A stretch of 64,000 nucleotides of DNA from Hamadaea tsunoensis DSM 44101 (GCF_000428945.1 NZ_AUAX01000009.1:62001-126000), one strand, 5' to 3'. Shown: positions 1 to 9,315, numbered from the stretch's first letter. Notes: generated from the sequence alone by a model not told the origin. Translations and numbers: made by a program.

Positions 1-63
1 ATGTCCTCGGTGCGGTCGGGACCGGCCGCTCCTTGTCTCCGTTCAAGGATCAGGTGGTGTGCG

Positions 64-888
64 ATGACCGAGGTGCGGCGGTATCTCTACTGGTCGCAGC
101 GGCGGGTCCGCGCCATCCTCGAAGACATCGGCGCGGGCACGGAACCGTCCCAGGGCTCGCTGAAGCTGCGCAGCCCGTCGGGGCCGTTCCTTCCCCAGGC
201 CGAGGTGGACCGCCCCGCGCGTACGCCGACCCGGCACGATCTGGCCGTGCGGGTCGAGCGGCATCTCGCCAAGGCGACGTTCACGGGGCAGGGCGGCCGA
301 TTCCGGTTCGCCCGGGGAACCGGCTCCACAGTCTTCGCCGAGTACGCGGGCGGAGGCGCCGAAGCCCAGGACACGATCTCGATCTTCACGGAGTCGGCGG
401 CGGGACCCGGCCGGATGGCGGTGTGCATGTTCGGCAGCCGGGACAACCTGGCGGACATGGTGACCGACTCGACGCCGGCGCGGCGCGGCTGGTCCTCGTC
501 GGCGGCGCCGGAGGTGCACCGGTTCATCCGCGATCGCCACGAGGGACGGTCGGCGCTGATCGCCGACGAGTTCGATCTGGCGGAGGCGGCGGTGGCCATC
601 GCCTGTCAGCAGGGCGGCGACGTCAACCAGCCGTCGGACCGCGGCTTCACCTACGGCCACCTCGCCGAGGTGGGCGAATGGATGATGGAGATCTACCACG
701 ACGTCGACTTCGGTGAGCGCACCACCCGGCAGGGCGATTACCGCCGGGTGCTCATCGGCGCGCCGCTCTGGGTCCGGACACCGTCCCTGGAAGCCTTTGT
801 GGCCTATGCGGACGAGGGCGGAAAGCGGCGATCGGGCTTGCGGGCGGTCTTCACCCGCGCCGCCGCGGGCCGCCGCGAAAAGCCGTAG
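64..888 (+). CDS. Hypothetical protein, possibly DUF7019/SAVMC3_10250-like
   Basis: A soluble 274-residue protein of unknown function. It opens with a short hydrophobic strand (YLYWSQRRV) and closes with RVLIGAPLWV. From memory, this layout resembles the actinobacterial SAVMC3_10250 (DUF7019) family, whose members begin with a YYLYVS-type strand and end with a similar LLGTPLYV segment. No catalytic motif, signal peptide or membrane segment is visible. The frame is open from base 1, but the ATG at 64 is preferred because the family-like strand begins there and the 21 residues before it look non-coding. The family link is tentative and the function unknown. It is followed by a convergent gene. 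Confidence 0.7.
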   Translation: MTEVRRYLYWSQRRVRAILEDIGAGTEPSQGSLKLRSPSGPFLPQAEVDRPARTPTRHDLAVRVERHLAKATFTGQGGRFRFARGTGSTVFAEYAGGGAEAQDTISIFTESAAGPGRMAVCMFGSRDNLADMVTDSTPARRGWSSSAAPEVHRFIRDRHEGRSALIADEFDLAEAAVAIACQQGGDVNQPSDRGFTYGHLAEVGEWMMEIYHDVDFGERTTRQGDYRRVLIGAPLWVRTPSLEAFVAYADEGGKRRSGLRAVFTRAAAGRREKP

Positions 889-923
889 GCCCGCGGCTCA
901 GGCCAGAGGCCGAGGTCCGGAGT

Positions 924-1235
924 TCAGACGAGCTTGCGGGCCTTGTCGAGAGCGTCGCTGAACACCATCACCCGGATCTTGCCGGCTGGGCCGACCGCGA
1001 GCGTCGAGCGGATGCCGGCGGATCTGAGGTGTTCCCGGACCAGGTCGGCATCGACCTGGTCACGGCAGGTGGCGACCGGCACGAGGAGGCCGAAGTCGTC
1101 CGGATGCGGGTCTGCGACCGCCGCCGCCGGCGGTTCGGGCCGGGTCAGCGAGCGGTGCAGGAGGAGGGCCAGCACGCCGGCGACCGTCAAAGCGATCACT
1201 GGACCGATCACGTAAGGGCCGTCGAGAGCGAGCAT
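924..1235 (-). CDS. Small single-pass membrane protein with cytosolic DUF2007-like domain
   Basis: A 103-residue protein. Residues 8-28 form one hydrophobic helix, followed by a proline/alanine linker and a soluble C-terminal half of about 50 residues. That half reads like a small alpha/beta domain (LVPVATCRDQVDADLVREHL, then IRVMVFSDALDKARKLV). The shape resembles small putative signal-transducing (DUF2007-type) proteins, in which the soluble domain starts with a residue-swapping motif about which 'system' to act on. This is a resemblance only. The ATG at 1235 is chosen over 1271 because the helix begins directly after it. It is convergent with the gene at 64-888 and divergent from the dehydrogenase at 1360. 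Confidence 0.6.
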   Translation of the reverse strand: MLALDGPYVIGPVIALTVAGVLALLLHRSLTRPEPPAAAVADPHPDDFGLLVPVATCRDQVDADLVREHLRSAGIRSTLAVGPAGKIRVMVFSDALDKARKLV

Positions 1236-1359
1236 GGCCACAGTCTGCCACCGGTTCGTCGCCCTGCGCACCCATTCGCGAGAACCGTTCTCCTTCTGCC
1301 TGGCTGGGGTGGCTCGATGCGGTTCGGCGTACCGGCTGACCGCTCGTTAAGGTGGGCCC

Positions 1360-2208
1360 ATGACGAAGAAGTTGACGGTGGTCGGCGCCGGCCTGATGGG
1401 TTCCGGCATCGCCCAGGTGGCGGCCCAGGCCGGTTGGGACGTGACGCTGCGGGACCTCGACGAGGCGGCGACCGGCCGGGGGATCGCCGGCATCCGCGCC
1501 TCGCTGGGCAAATTCGCCACAAAGGGGACGATCAGCCAGGAAGACGCCGATGCGGCCCTCGCGCGGATCACGCCCACGAGCGATCTGGAGGCGGCGGCCG
1601 ACGCGGACATCGTGGTCGAGGCGGTGTTCGAGTCGATCGACGTGAAGCGGGACGTCTTCAAGGCGCTGGACAAGATCTGCAAGGACGGCGCCATTCTCGC
1701 CACCAACACGAGCGCCATCCCGATCACGCAGATCGCCGCCGTGACGGCCCGCCCCGAAGCGGTCGTCGGTACGCATTTCTTCTCGCCCGTACCGATGATG
1801 AAGCTCTGCGAGCTGGTACGCGGACTCAAGACGAGCGACGCCACGCTGGACGCGTCGCGTACGTTCGCCGAGGAGCTGGGCAAGACCTGCATCGTGGTGA
1901 ACCGCGACGTCGCCGGGTTCGTCACGACCCGCCTGATCGCGGCGCTGGTCGTCGAGGCCGTCAAGCTGGTCGAGAACGGCGTGGTGTCGGCCGAGGACCT
2001 CGACATCGCCTGCAGGCTCGGCTTCGGCCACGCGATGGGCCCGCTGGCGACCACCGACCTGACCGGCGTGGACATCCTCGCCCACGCCGCCCGCAACATC
2101 TACACCGAGACGGCCGACCCCAAGTTCTTCCCGCCGGAGCTGCTGCAGCGCATGGTCGCCGCCGGCGATCTCGGCCGCAAGACGGGCAAGGGTTTCTACT
2201 CCTATTAG
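1360..2208 (+). CDS. 3-hydroxybutyryl-CoA dehydrogenase
   Basis: A cytosolic NAD(P)-dependent enzyme interconverting acetoacetyl-CoA and 3-hydroxybutyryl-CoA. At 282 residues it has the usual length of the single-domain family. The Rossmann motif GAGLMGSGIAQ lies at residues 9-19, followed by NTSAIPITQIA and the catalytic-histidine block GTHFFSPVPMMKL. The C-terminal domain has NRDVAGFVTTRL and MGPLATTDLTGVD. One oddity is HFFSPV where most relatives have HFFNPV. The start has a purine-rich AAGGTGGG a few bases upstream. In a genome with ethylmalonyl-CoA mutase (3932) and crotonyl-CoA carboxylase/reductase (63412) it likely feeds the ethylmalonyl-CoA pathway, or polyhydroxybutyrate/butyrate metabolism. 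A second, double-domain homologue lies at 21026. Confidence 0.92.
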   Translation: MTKKLTVVGAGLMGSGIAQVAAQAGWDVTLRDLDEAATGRGIAGIRASLGKFATKGTISQEDADAALARITPTSDLEAAADADIVVEAVFESIDVKRDVFKALDKICKDGAILATNTSAIPITQIAAVTARPEAVVGTHFFSPVPMMKLCELVRGLKTSDATLDASRTFAEELGKTCIVVNRDVAGFVTTRLIAALVVEAVKLVENGVVSAEDLDIACRLGFGHAMGPLATTDLTGVDILAHAARNIYTETADPKFFPPELLQRMVAAGDLGRKTGKGFYSY

Positions 2209-2233
2209 CCGTCCTGCGGCCCCGCTGGACGGC

Positions 2234-3013
2234 TCAGCCGTCGCGCTTGGTCGTCCAGCGGAACGTCAGCAGGCTCAGCACCAACCCGGCCACGCACCAC
2301 AGGCCCAGCACCAGTGCCACCTTGCCCAGCTCGAACGAGCCGGCCGGCTCCTGCGCGGCGAACGACTCCGGCAGGAACACCGAGCGCATCCCCTGACACA
2401 TCCACTTGAGCGGGAAGAGCGCGGCGATCTGCTGCATCCAGTGCGGCAGCGAGCCGAACGGGAAGTAGACGCCCGAGATGAACTGCAGGATCAGGGCGAC
2501 CGGCGTGACGACGGCCGGACCCGACCGACCCGTACGCGCCGCGGCCGAGAACGCGATGCCCAGCAGCGTGCAGGCGAGCAGGCCGAGGACGAACACCCAG
2601 ATGAAGGTGAACCACTTGTCGGCGGTGCTCGGCAGCTTCAGCCCGTAGAACGCGCCGATGACGAACAGCAGCGCGGTCGCCAGTACGCCGATCACGAACA
2701 CCTGCAGGAACTTGCCGCCGAAGTAGACCCATTTCGGCATCGGCGTACTGCGGAAGCGCTTGAGGACGCCGCGGTCCCGCTCGATGGGGATGGAGATCGC
2801 CAGGTTCTGGAAGCCCGACGACAGCAGGCCGGACGCGATCATGCCGGCCGCGAAGTACTGCTTGAACGGTACGCCGGCGATGGTGCCCTGGAAGATCGAG
2901 CCGAAGATCAGCAGGATCATCGCCGGGAACAGCAGCGTGAAGACGAACGACTCGCGGGTGCGGACGAACTGCTTGAACTCGATCCCGCCCTGCCGGAGCA
3001 CCAGGCCGATCAT
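2234..3013 (-). CDS. ABC transporter permease (ABC-2 type exporter)
   Basis: A 259-residue integral membrane protein with about six hydrophobic helices. The first, FVFTLLFPAMILLIFGSIF, follows a short cytosolic start, and an ERDRGVLKRFRSTPMPKW segment typical of ABC-2/DrrB-type permeases comes after helix two. It would form the membrane channel for the ATPase encoded upstream. Its ATG lies inside the stop of the ATPase gene (four-base ATGA overlap), so the two are translationally coupled. The substrate is unknown; relatives export drugs, lipids or antibiotics. The stop lies 26 bases from the stop of the convergent dehydrogenase gene. Confidence 0.9.
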   Translation of the reverse strand: MIGLVLRQGGIEFKQFVRTRESFVFTLLFPAMILLIFGSIFQGTIAGVPFKQYFAAGMIASGLLSSGFQNLAISIPIERDRGVLKRFRSTPMPKWVYFGGKFLQVFVIGVLATALLFVIGAFYGLKLPSTADKWFTFIWVFVLGLLACTLLGIAFSAAARTGRSGPAVVTPVALILQFISGVYFPFGSLPHWMQQIAALFPLKWMCQGMRSVFLPESFAAQEPAGSFELGKVALVLGLWCVAGLVLSLLTFRWTTKRDG

Positions 3014-3858
3014 GCCTTCTCCCCATTCGCGATCATGCGCAGGTAGATGTCCTCCAGCGTCGGCCGGTGCACCGCCAGCTCCGGCACCTCGCCGCCGAAC
3101 TCGGCCGCGAGGCGCTGGACCACCGCGGTCGGCGTGTCCGTCTCCTCGCTGCCGCCCCGCCACGTGACCCGGGCCTTCGCGGTGTTGCGGCCGCCCAGCT
3201 CGGCCGGGGCGGCGACGGCGATCATGCGGCCGGCGGCGATCACGCCGACCCGGTCGGCCAGTTCCTCGGCCTCTTCCAGGTAGTGCGTGGTGAGCAGGAT
3301 CGTGGTGCCGCCGTCGCGCAGGCCCCGGATCAGCTCCCAGAACTCGCGCCGCGCCACGGGATCGAACCCGGTCGTCGGCTCGTCCAGGAACAGCAGCTCG
3401 GGCCGGTTGATGATGCCGAGCGCCACGTCGAGGCGGCGCTTCTGGCCACCGGACAGCGTGTGCGTACGCGAGCCGGCCTTCTCGGCCAGCCCGACCTGCC
3501 GGATGACCTCGTCGGGATCGGCCGGGTCGGGGTAGAAGCGGGCGAAGTGCCGCACGACCTCGTCGACCTTGAGCTCGTCGAACTCGCCGGTGCCCTGCAG
3601 GACCACGCCGACCTTGGCCCGCCAGTGGCCGTCGGCCTGCTGCGGATCGGTGCCGAGCACGGACACCTCGCCGGCGTCGCGCTTGCGGAAGCCTTCGAGG
3701 ATCTCGACGGTCGTGGTCTTGCCCGCGCCGTTCGGCCCGAGCAGGGCGAAGATCTCGCCGTGCGCCACCACCAGGTCCACACCATCGACGGCCGTCTTGT
3801 CCTTGTAGGACTTGCGAAGCCCGGAGACCGAGATCGCGGGGTCGGCAGCAGCAGTCAC
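3010..3858 (-). CDS. ABC transporter ATP-binding protein
   Basis: The cytosolic ATPase subunit of a two-gene exporter, 282 residues from the GTG at 3858. Walker A GPNGAGKTT begins at about residue 41, the Q-loop at 88, the signature LSGGQ at 135-139 and Walker B LFLDEP with Glu160. An H-loop histidine lies in LLTTHYLEEAEE. The C-terminal extension ends in PTLEDIYLRM, as in DrrA/NatA-like proteins. An upstream start at 3894 is open, but the GTG at 3858 sits six bases after a TATGGT -10 element, fitting a transcript with no leader. It overlaps the permease gene by four bases. It is divergent from ethylmalonyl-CoA mutase, with only 73 bases between the starts. Confidence 0.92.
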   Translation of the reverse strand: MTAAADPAISVSGLRKSYKDKTAVDGVDLVVAHGEIFALLGPNGAGKTTTVEILEGFRKRDAGEVSVLGTDPQQADGHWRAKVGVVLQGTGEFDELKVDEVVRHFARFYPDPADPDEVIRQVGLAEKAGSRTHTLSGGQKRRLDVALGIINRPELLFLDEPTTGFDPVARREFWELIRGLRDGGTTILLTTHYLEEAEELADRVGVIAAGRMIAVAAPAELGGRNTAKARVTWRGGSEETDTPTAVVQRLAAEFGGEVPELAVHRPTLEDIYLRMIANGEKA

Positions 3859-3864
3859 GCGAGC

Positions 3865-3870
3865 ACCATA
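3865..3870 (-). promoter_or_regulatory. -10 element of a leaderless promoter (ABC exporter)
   Basis: TATGGT on the minus strand, six bases before the GTG at 3858. This is the spacing expected for leaderless actinobacterial transcripts. No Shine-Dalgarno sequence is present. Inferred from pattern only. Confidence 0.55.
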
Positions 3871-3919
3871 GACCAGGCCCGAGACATTTCTCACCGGCCC
3901 AGGTTACTTAACGGTCACT

Positions 3920-3925
3920 TAGACT
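3920..3925 (+). promoter_or_regulatory. -10 element of a leaderless promoter (ethylmalonyl-CoA mutase)
   Basis: TAGACT six bases before the ATG at 3932, with no ribosome binding site between. It sits back to back with the ABC exporter promoter, so the two transcripts share a compact divergent control region of about 70 bases. Confidence 0.55.
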
Positions 3926-3931
3926 TTGACC

Positions 3932-5902
3932 ATGGCGGCCTCCGAAAGCCGGCTCCCCGAGCGGGACCGACCCTGGGTCATGCGTACGTATGCCGGGCAC
4001 TCCAGCGCGGCGGCGACCAACGCGCTGTTCCGGCGCAACCTCGCCAAGGGGCAGACCGGCCTGTCGGTCGCCTTCGACCTGCCCACCCAGACCGGGTACG
4101 ACCCGGACCACGAGCTGGCCGCGGGCGAGGTGGGGCGGGTGGGCGTACCGGTGGCGCACCTCGGGGACATGCGGGCGCTGTTCGACGGGATCGACCTCGG
4201 CCGGGCCAACACCTCCATGACGATCAACGCGACCGCCATGTGGCTGCTCGCCCTCTACGTCGTCGTGGCGCAGGAGCAGGGCGCGCCGGTCGAGAAGCTC
4301 GCCGGGACCACGCAGAACGACCTCATCAAGGAGTACCTGTCCCGGGGCACGTACATCTTCCCGCCCGGGCCGTCGCTGCGGCTGACCACCGACATGATCG
4401 CCTGGACCGTGCGGAACACTCCGCAGTGGAATCCGGTCAACATCTGCAGCTACCACCTCCAGGAGGCCGGCGCCACGCCGGTCCAGGAGGTCGGCTTCGC
4501 GCTCGCCACCGCCGTCGCGGTGCTGGACGCGGTCCGCGACGGCGGCCAGGTCGCCGCCGAACGCATGGGCGACGTCGTCGCGCGCATCTCCTTCTTCGTC
4601 AACTCCGGCGTACGCTTCGTCGAGGAAATGGCCAAGATGCGGGCGTTCGGCCGGCTCTGGGACGAGATCACCCGCGAACGCTACGGCGTCAGCGATGCGA
4701 AGCAGCGGCGCTTCCGCTACGGCGTACAGGTGAATTCGCTGGGTTTGACGGAAGCCCAGCCCGAGAACAACATCCAGCGGATCGTCCTGGAGATGCTCGG
4801 GGTGACGCTGTCGCGCGACGCGCGGGCGCGGGCTGTGCAGCTGCCCGCGTGGAACGAGGCGCTGGGCCTGCCGCGGCCCTGGGACCAGCAGTGGAGCCTG
4901 CGCCTGCAGCAGGTGCTGGCGTTCGAGTCGGACCTGCTGGAGTACCCCGACCTGTTCGAGGGGTCGCACGTGGTCGAGGGCCTGGTCGGCGAGATCGTCA
5001 CCGGCGCGCGGGCCGAGCTGGACAAGATCCTCGACCTCGGCGGCGCGGTCGCCGCGGTCGAGAGCGGCTACCTCAAGAGCTCGCTCGTCGCGTCGCTCGC
5101 GGCCAAGCGGGCCCGGCTGGAGTCCGGCGAGGACACCGTCGTCGGCGTCAACCGGTTCACCGAGACCGAAACGTCGCCGCTCACCGGCGCCGGGGCGATC
5201 GAGCAGATCGACCCCGCCGTGGAGAAGGCCGCCGTCACCGCCGTCGCCGAGTGGCGCGCGCTGCGCTCCACGGAGGACGCGCGTGAGGCCTTGGCCCGGC
5301 TCCGCTCGGACGCCGCCGGCTCCGTGAACCTGATGCCCGCCACCCTTTCCTGCGTACGCGCCGGCGTGACCACCGGAGAGTGGGCGGCCTGCCTCCGGGA
5401 GGTGTTCGGCGAATACCGGGCGCCGACGGGCCTGTCGGGCGTCGCCCCGTCCCCGGCCACGCCGACCGTGCGTGGGCGGGTCGCCGAACTGAGCACCGAA
5501 CTCGGGCACCCGCCCCGGTTCCTCGTCGGCAAGCCGGGACTGGACGGCCACTCCAACGGTGCCGAACAGATCGCCGTACGCGCCCGCGACGCCGGGTTCG
5601 AAGTGATCTACCAGGGCATCCGGCTGACCCCGGCGCAGATCGTCGCCGCCGCGATCGCCGAGGACGTGGACCTGGTGGGGCTGTCCGTCCTCTCCGGTTC
5701 GCACCTGTCGGCGGTCCCGGCGGTACTCCGCGGCCTGCGCGAAGCGGGGTCGGCGGTACCGGTGGTGGTCGGCGGGATCATCCCGCCCGAAGACGCCGAA
5801 GTGCTGCTCGCCCAAGGGGTCGCGGCAGTGTTCACCCCGAAGGACTTCGCCCTCGCCGACATCATGTCCGCCCTGGTGGACGTAGTCCGCGCGGCTCTCT
5901 GA
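3932..5902 (+). CDS. meaA: Ethylmalonyl-CoA mutase (MeaA/Ecm type, B12-dependent)
   Basis: A coenzyme B12-dependent mutase converting ethylmalonyl-CoA to methylsuccinyl-CoA in the ethylmalonyl-CoA pathway. The 656-residue chain fuses a large TIM-barrel substrate domain (about residues 1-510) to a C-terminal cobalamin domain (about 520-656). The barrel starts with RPWVMRTYAGHSSA and contains FDLPTQTGYDPDHE. The cobalamin domain carries the DxHxxG signature DGHSNG, in which His540 would be the lower axial ligand. The short fused form and the N-terminus fit MeaA/Ecm better than the two-subunit methylmalonyl-CoA mutase; isobutyryl-CoA mutase is the main alternative. ATG 3932 is preferred over TTG 3926 because of the -10 element just upstream. 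The partner reductase Ccr lies about 58 kb away at the right edge. Confidence 0.9.
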   Translation: MAASESRLPERDRPWVMRTYAGHSSAAATNALFRRNLAKGQTGLSVAFDLPTQTGYDPDHELAAGEVGRVGVPVAHLGDMRALFDGIDLGRANTSMTINATAMWLLALYVVVAQEQGAPVEKLAGTTQNDLIKEYLSRGTYIFPPGPSLRLTTDMIAWTVRNTPQWNPVNICSYHLQEAGATPVQEVGFALATAVAVLDAVRDGGQVAAERMGDVVARISFFVNSGVRFVEEMAKMRAFGRLWDEITRERYGVSDAKQRRFRYGVQVNSLGLTEAQPENNIQRIVLEMLGVTLSRDARARAVQLPAWNEALGLPRPWDQQWSLRLQQVLAFESDLLEYPDLFEGSHVVEGLVGEIVTGARAELDKILDLGGAVAAVESGYLKSSLVASLAAKRARLESGEDTVVGVNRFTETETSPLTGAGAIEQIDPAVEKAAVTAVAEWRALRSTEDAREALARLRSDAAGSVNLMPATLSCVRAGVTTGEWAACLREVFGEYRAPTGLSGVAPSPATPTVRGRVAELSTELGHPPRFLVGKPGLDGHSNGAEQIAVRARDAGFEVIYQGIRLTPAQIVAAAIAEDVDLVGLSVLSGSHLSAVPAVLRGLREAGSAVPVVVGGIIPPEDAEVLLAQGVAAVFTPKDFALADIMSALVDVVRAAL

Positions 5903-5945
5903 CGCGGCAGGCCCGGCGGAGCGGCGGTGAGTGGCCACTCGCCCG

Positions 5946-5968
5946 TGATCGGAGACGTCCTCCGACAC
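5946..5968. terminator. Possible hairpin terminator between convergent genes
   Basis: Arms TCGGAG (5949-5954) and CTCCGA (5960-5965) around a five-base loop, with flanking GTG/CAC pairing. It lies between the convergent stops at 5902 and 6022. There is no T-run, so it is weak. Confidence 0.3.
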
Positions 5969-6021
5969 GGTCGGCGCCGGTCGGCGTATTCCTGAATGTG
6001 ACTTTGAATGAATGCCCGGGT

Positions 6022-6648
6022 CTAGAGGGAGACCGCCAGGGCGCAGGTGGCGAGCATGCCGCCGAGGAACGTGAGGCCCACCGCTCCCGTGTCCAGGCGG
6101 GTGGCCGCCCAGTGGTCCACCCACCGCGCCGCCAGGGGAATCCCCGCGAACGGTGCGAGGACGAAGCACGGCCAGCTGATCCAGTGGATGTCCGAGAACG
6201 CCGACGCGGTGAGGCAGAGTACCGCCGCCGCGACCGCGCCGACCAGGGTGAGTGAGGCCAGTAGTGGCAGCGGCAGCGCTTCGGCTCCGCGACGGGCGCG
6301 GGCGACCCGGGCCGCGGCTGCCGCGAGGTGGTCGGAAGCTTCGCCGGCGGCGGGACCGGTCGCCGGTGCGGGTACGCCGCCCGCCCGCCGCCCCCGCCAG
6401 CCGCTGCCGGCGACGAGTTCGGACCAGATGCGTTCGGCGTGCTGGTCGACGGCGACGACGGCGAGTTCCCGGGCCGCGACGACCTCGGCACAGGCCTGCT
6501 GGATGCGTTGGGCGGCCTTGGCGTCCTGGGTGACGACCGCCATGCCGTCCAGATAGGACTGTGTCGCGCCGGCGACCGACACGTCCCGCCGCCGGGTGGC
6601 GGCCGCCAGCTCGCCGACGAGCCGGCCGTAGTCATCCGCCGCAGCCAC
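6022..6648 (-). CDS. Membrane protein, last gene of FtsK-type operon
   Basis: A 208-residue protein of unknown function. The N-terminal ~110 residues are helical and alanine-rich, beginning [18 protein letters not shown]. The C-terminal part has three hydrophobic helices (roughly 127-148, 157-175 and 188-207) and ends at the membrane. It starts six bases after the stop of the FtsK-like ATPase gene, so it is almost certainly in the same operon and may be its membrane anchor or channel component. That role is inferred only from position. No family is recognised. Confidence 0.75.
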   Translation of the reverse strand: MAAADDYGRLVGELAAATRRRDVSVAGATQSYLDGMAVVTQDAKAAQRIQQACAEVVAARELAVVAVDQHAERIWSELVAGSGWRGRRAGGVPAPATGPAAGEASDHLAAAAARVARARRGAEALPLPLLASLTLVGAVAAAVLCLTASAFSDIHWISWPCFVLAPFAGIPLAARWVDHWAATRLDTGAVGLTFLGGMLATCALAVSL

Positions 6649-6654
6649 AGCGCC

Positions 6655-9315
6655 TCACAGGTTCACCTCGTACGGGATGACGATCTCGGGGTGCCGGTGC
6701 GTGGCCCGGTCGAAGTAGAGACCTCGCTGCGGGCGCGGGTACCACACCGGACCACCGGGCTGGGGCGACAGCGGTGCGAGCTCGTTGCCGTGCACGTCGA
6801 GGGCGATCCAGGCGCCGATGGCGTCGAGCCGGGCGCCGATGCCGCCGAGGTCGTCGCGCAGCCGGGCGACCGTACGCCACCAGCCGAGCACGTGCGTACG
6901 CCGTTCGGGGCCCCGGCCGAGCAGCGTACGCAGCAACTCGTGGCCGGTCGGTTCGCCGGGTCCGCGCCGGGCGCCGAGGACGGGGGCGGCCGCGTCCAGC
7001 GCGTACGCGAAGACGTAGGTGGGCCGGCCGGAGTCGTCGTCCACCAGGGACGCCAGGAACGGCACGACGTCGCCGGCGGTGATCCAGCGGCACCCCGGCA
7101 GTTCCCGGGCGAGCGCCTTGGCCGACGGTTCGGGGTCGCTGTCGAGGCAGGCCACGGCGAACGCGGCCGAGCCCGGTTCGTGCTGGCGGCCGAGGGCCAG
7201 CCCGGCCGACGCCAGGATCGCGCACGCCTCCTCGGTACGCGTACCGAGGACGGCCAGGTTGCGGCCGGGGGTCCGGGTCAGGCGCAGGGTCGCGGGCCGG
7301 CGGCCGACGTCGATGGTCTCGCCGAGCAGGGCGACCGCGCCCTCCTTGGCGAAGGTGGGCGGCGAGGAGGGCAGTTCGGGGAAGGGCGGGACCGCGTCCC
7401 CGTCGAACAGCCGCGGCGGCTGCGCCAGTACGCCCGCCCGCCCCCACAGCTCCTCCTGCATCGCCTGCCAGCGGGCGCGGTCGCCGGCGTCGGGCAGGCG
7501 GACGACCTGGTTGGCGGGGGCCGCACCGGAATCGGCGTTGACCACCGCGTGGTGGCGGGGGATCAGCTCGGCGGCCAGGTTGGCCTCGGCCAGGATGCGC
7601 CGCGCCTTGGGCAGCGCGATGCGCAGTGTGAACTGGGCGACCAGGGCCGAGCGGCCCCACAGCGCCTCGATGCCGCTGACGTCCTGGCTGGCGAGCACCA
7701 GGTGGATGCCCTGCGAGCGGCCCCGCCGGGCGAGGTCTTCGAGCAGCCCGACGGCCTCGGTCGTGACCTGGTCCCGGGCGCCGAGCAGCACCTGGAACTC
7801 GTCGATCACGGCGACGATCCGCGGCCAGTGCCCCTGCGGATCCTCCGTGCGCAGCTCGGCCAGCTTGGTCGCCTCGTGCTGCTTGGCCGCCGCCGCCCGC
7901 CGCTTCAGCTCCTCGGCCAGGTGGCGCAGCAGGGCCAGGCCGAACTCCCGGTCGGCGTTGACGTTCACGCCGACGACGCGTACCTGGGGAAGCCAGCTGG
8001 GGTCGCGCGGCGAGGGCGCGAACCGGGCGAACGACACGCCCTCCTTGAAGTCGAGCAGGTGCAGCTCCAGCTCGTCCGGGCCGTACCGGGTGGCCAGGGC
8101 CGCGAGCCAGCAGTAGAGCAGGTTGGTCTTGCCCGAGCCGGAGGGGCCGCCGATGAGCGCGTGCGGCGGGTCGTCGCCGAGCGTCAGCTCCACCAGCTCG
8201 CCGTCGGTGCCCTCGCCGATCGGCGCGCGCAGCTCGCGCGCCGCCGAGGCGGTCCAGCGCTCCGCCGGCAGCAGACTGTCCAGTGTGGCCGGTGGGCGGC
8301 CCGCGGCCAGCTCCTTGCCGAACCCCGTCACCAGCTCCGCGGGCGGCGGCGGGTCGAGCACCACGGTCAGGTCGCCCGTCAGCCCGGTCCGTGCGAGGAA
8401 CCCCTCCGTGACCGTCACCGTTCGCACCGTCGGGTGCGGCTCCAGATCCACACCCCGGACCATCAGGTGTACGCCTGCCGCGACGCCTGTACGCGTGACG
8501 CGGTCGAGCTGCGCCCGCTGCGCGGCGGACAGCTCGGTGCCGGGGTCGCCGAGCAGGACCAGTACCCGCCAGGGTTCCGGCCGGCGGCCGAGGGCGGCGG
8601 CGGCCTTGGCGACGGTCGCGTACTCGCCGGCGAGGACGGAGTTCACCCGCTGGATGTGCGCGGCGAACTCGTCCAAGGTGGCGGCCAGCCCGCCGGGCCC
8701 GACGAAGGTCGCGATCGGCCCCGCGCCACCGGCGATCTCCGCGCCGGCCAGCGGGGCGAATCCGGCGAGCGCCCCGCCCAGCCGGCCGGGATCGTAGATC
8801 CACAACCGCACCCCGCCCGCCGGTACGCAGCCCAGCATCCGCAGCAGCAGTCCCGCGACGCAGCCGTCGAGAGTGGACGGATCGGGTCCGGTGAGCGACA
8901 GGTGCGCCGCGTCGAGCAGCGGGACGAGGGCGGGCAGCGGCGGGTCGAACTCGAGCGAGCCGATCCGGAGCAGGGTCGGCGTACCGGTCTGGGACGGCTG
9001 CCACACCGGCCAGGTCGCGCCCGCCGCACCGGGGGCGGCCTGGCCGGCCAGCTCCGCGAGGGCGGCGGCCACCGTGCCCGTCTCCCGGGCCAGCTTCTCC
9101 TCGGCCGCGTGGCGTACCGCGTCCCGTTCGGCGGCCAGCGCCCGGTGCCGGTCCGGCGCCTTCGACCGCACCGCTTCGGACTGCGTACGCGCCTCGGTAT
9201 GGGCCACGGTCGCGGCGACCAGTGCCGCCCGGACGGCTGCCCGGGCGGCAGCGAGATCTCTGCGTACCGCGGTGACCAGGGGCCCGCGGGCGCGCTCAGC
9301 CACCGGCCGGCGCAT
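6655..9315 (-). CDS. FtsK/SpoIIIE-type translocase ATPase
   Basis: An 886-residue cytosolic P-loop motor. An N-terminal alanine/arginine-rich coiled-coil-like region (about 1-80) comes first, then a domain of unknown type. The FtsK/SpoIIIE core has Walker A GGPSGSGKT with Lys396 and Walker B VAVIDEF with Asp505-Glu506. A QDVSG segment follows Walker B. The C-terminal ~220 residues look like a second, degenerate nucleotide-binding domain (NLAVLGTRTEEA where a P-loop would sit, and no GKT). No membrane helices or DNA-reading gamma domain are evident, unlike chromosomal FtsK. ATG 9315 or GTG 9303 both fit; either overlaps the upstream gene. Tandem ATPase domains recall EccC of type VII secretion, but DNA pumping is equally possible. 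Confidence 0.85.
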   Translation of the reverse strand: MRRPVAERARGPLVTAVRRDLAAARAAVRAALVAATVAHTEARTQSEAVRSKAPDRHRALAAERDAVRHAAEEKLARETGTVAAALAELAGQAAPGAAGATWPVWQPSQTGTPTLLRIGSLEFDPPLPALVPLLDAAHLSLTGPDPSTLDGCVAGLLLRMLGCVPAGGVRLWIYDPGRLGGALAGFAPLAGAEIAGGAGPIATFVGPGGLAATLDEFAAHIQRVNSVLAGEYATVAKAAAALGRRPEPWRVLVLLGDPGTELSAAQRAQLDRVTRTGVAAGVHLMVRGVDLEPHPTVRTVTVTEGFLARTGLTGDLTVVLDPPPPAELVTGFGKELAAGRPPATLDSLLPAERWTASAARELRAPIGEGTDGELVELTLGDDPPHALIGGPSGSGKTNLLYCWLAALATRYGPDELELHLLDFKEGVSFARFAPSPRDPSWLPQVRVVGVNVNADREFGLALLRHLAEELKRRAAAAKQHEATKLAELRTEDPQGHWPRIVAVIDEFQVLLGARDQVTTEAVGLLEDLARRGRSQGIHLVLASQDVSGIEALWGRSALVAQFTLRIALPKARRILAEANLAAELIPRHHAVVNADSGAAPANQVVRLPDAGDRARWQAMQEELWGRAGVLAQPPRLFDGDAVPPFPELPSSPPTFAKEGAVALLGETIDVGRRPATLRLTRTPGRNLAVLGTRTEEACAILASAGLALGRQHEPGSAAFAVACLDSDPEPSAKALARELPGCRWITAGDVVPFLASLVDDDSGRPTYVFAYALDAAAPVLGARRGPGEPTGHELLRTLLGRGPERRTHVLGWWRTVARLRDDLGGIGARLDAIGAWIALDVHGNELAPLSPQPGGPVWYPRPQRGLYFDRATHRHPEIVIPYEVNL

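Noticed and set aside
1-63. Extending the first gene to base 1
   Set aside because: The residues before Met at 64 are Arg/Ser/Pro-rich and unlike the start of related proteins.
3908-6169. Minus-strand frame opposite ethylmalonyl-CoA mutase
   Set aside because: It has no recognisable motif and would overlap a clear mutase gene completely.
6655-9315. Annotation as chromosomal FtsK/SpoIIIE
   Set aside because: There are no N-terminal membrane helices and no gamma-domain DNA-reading module, and the operon partners differ.
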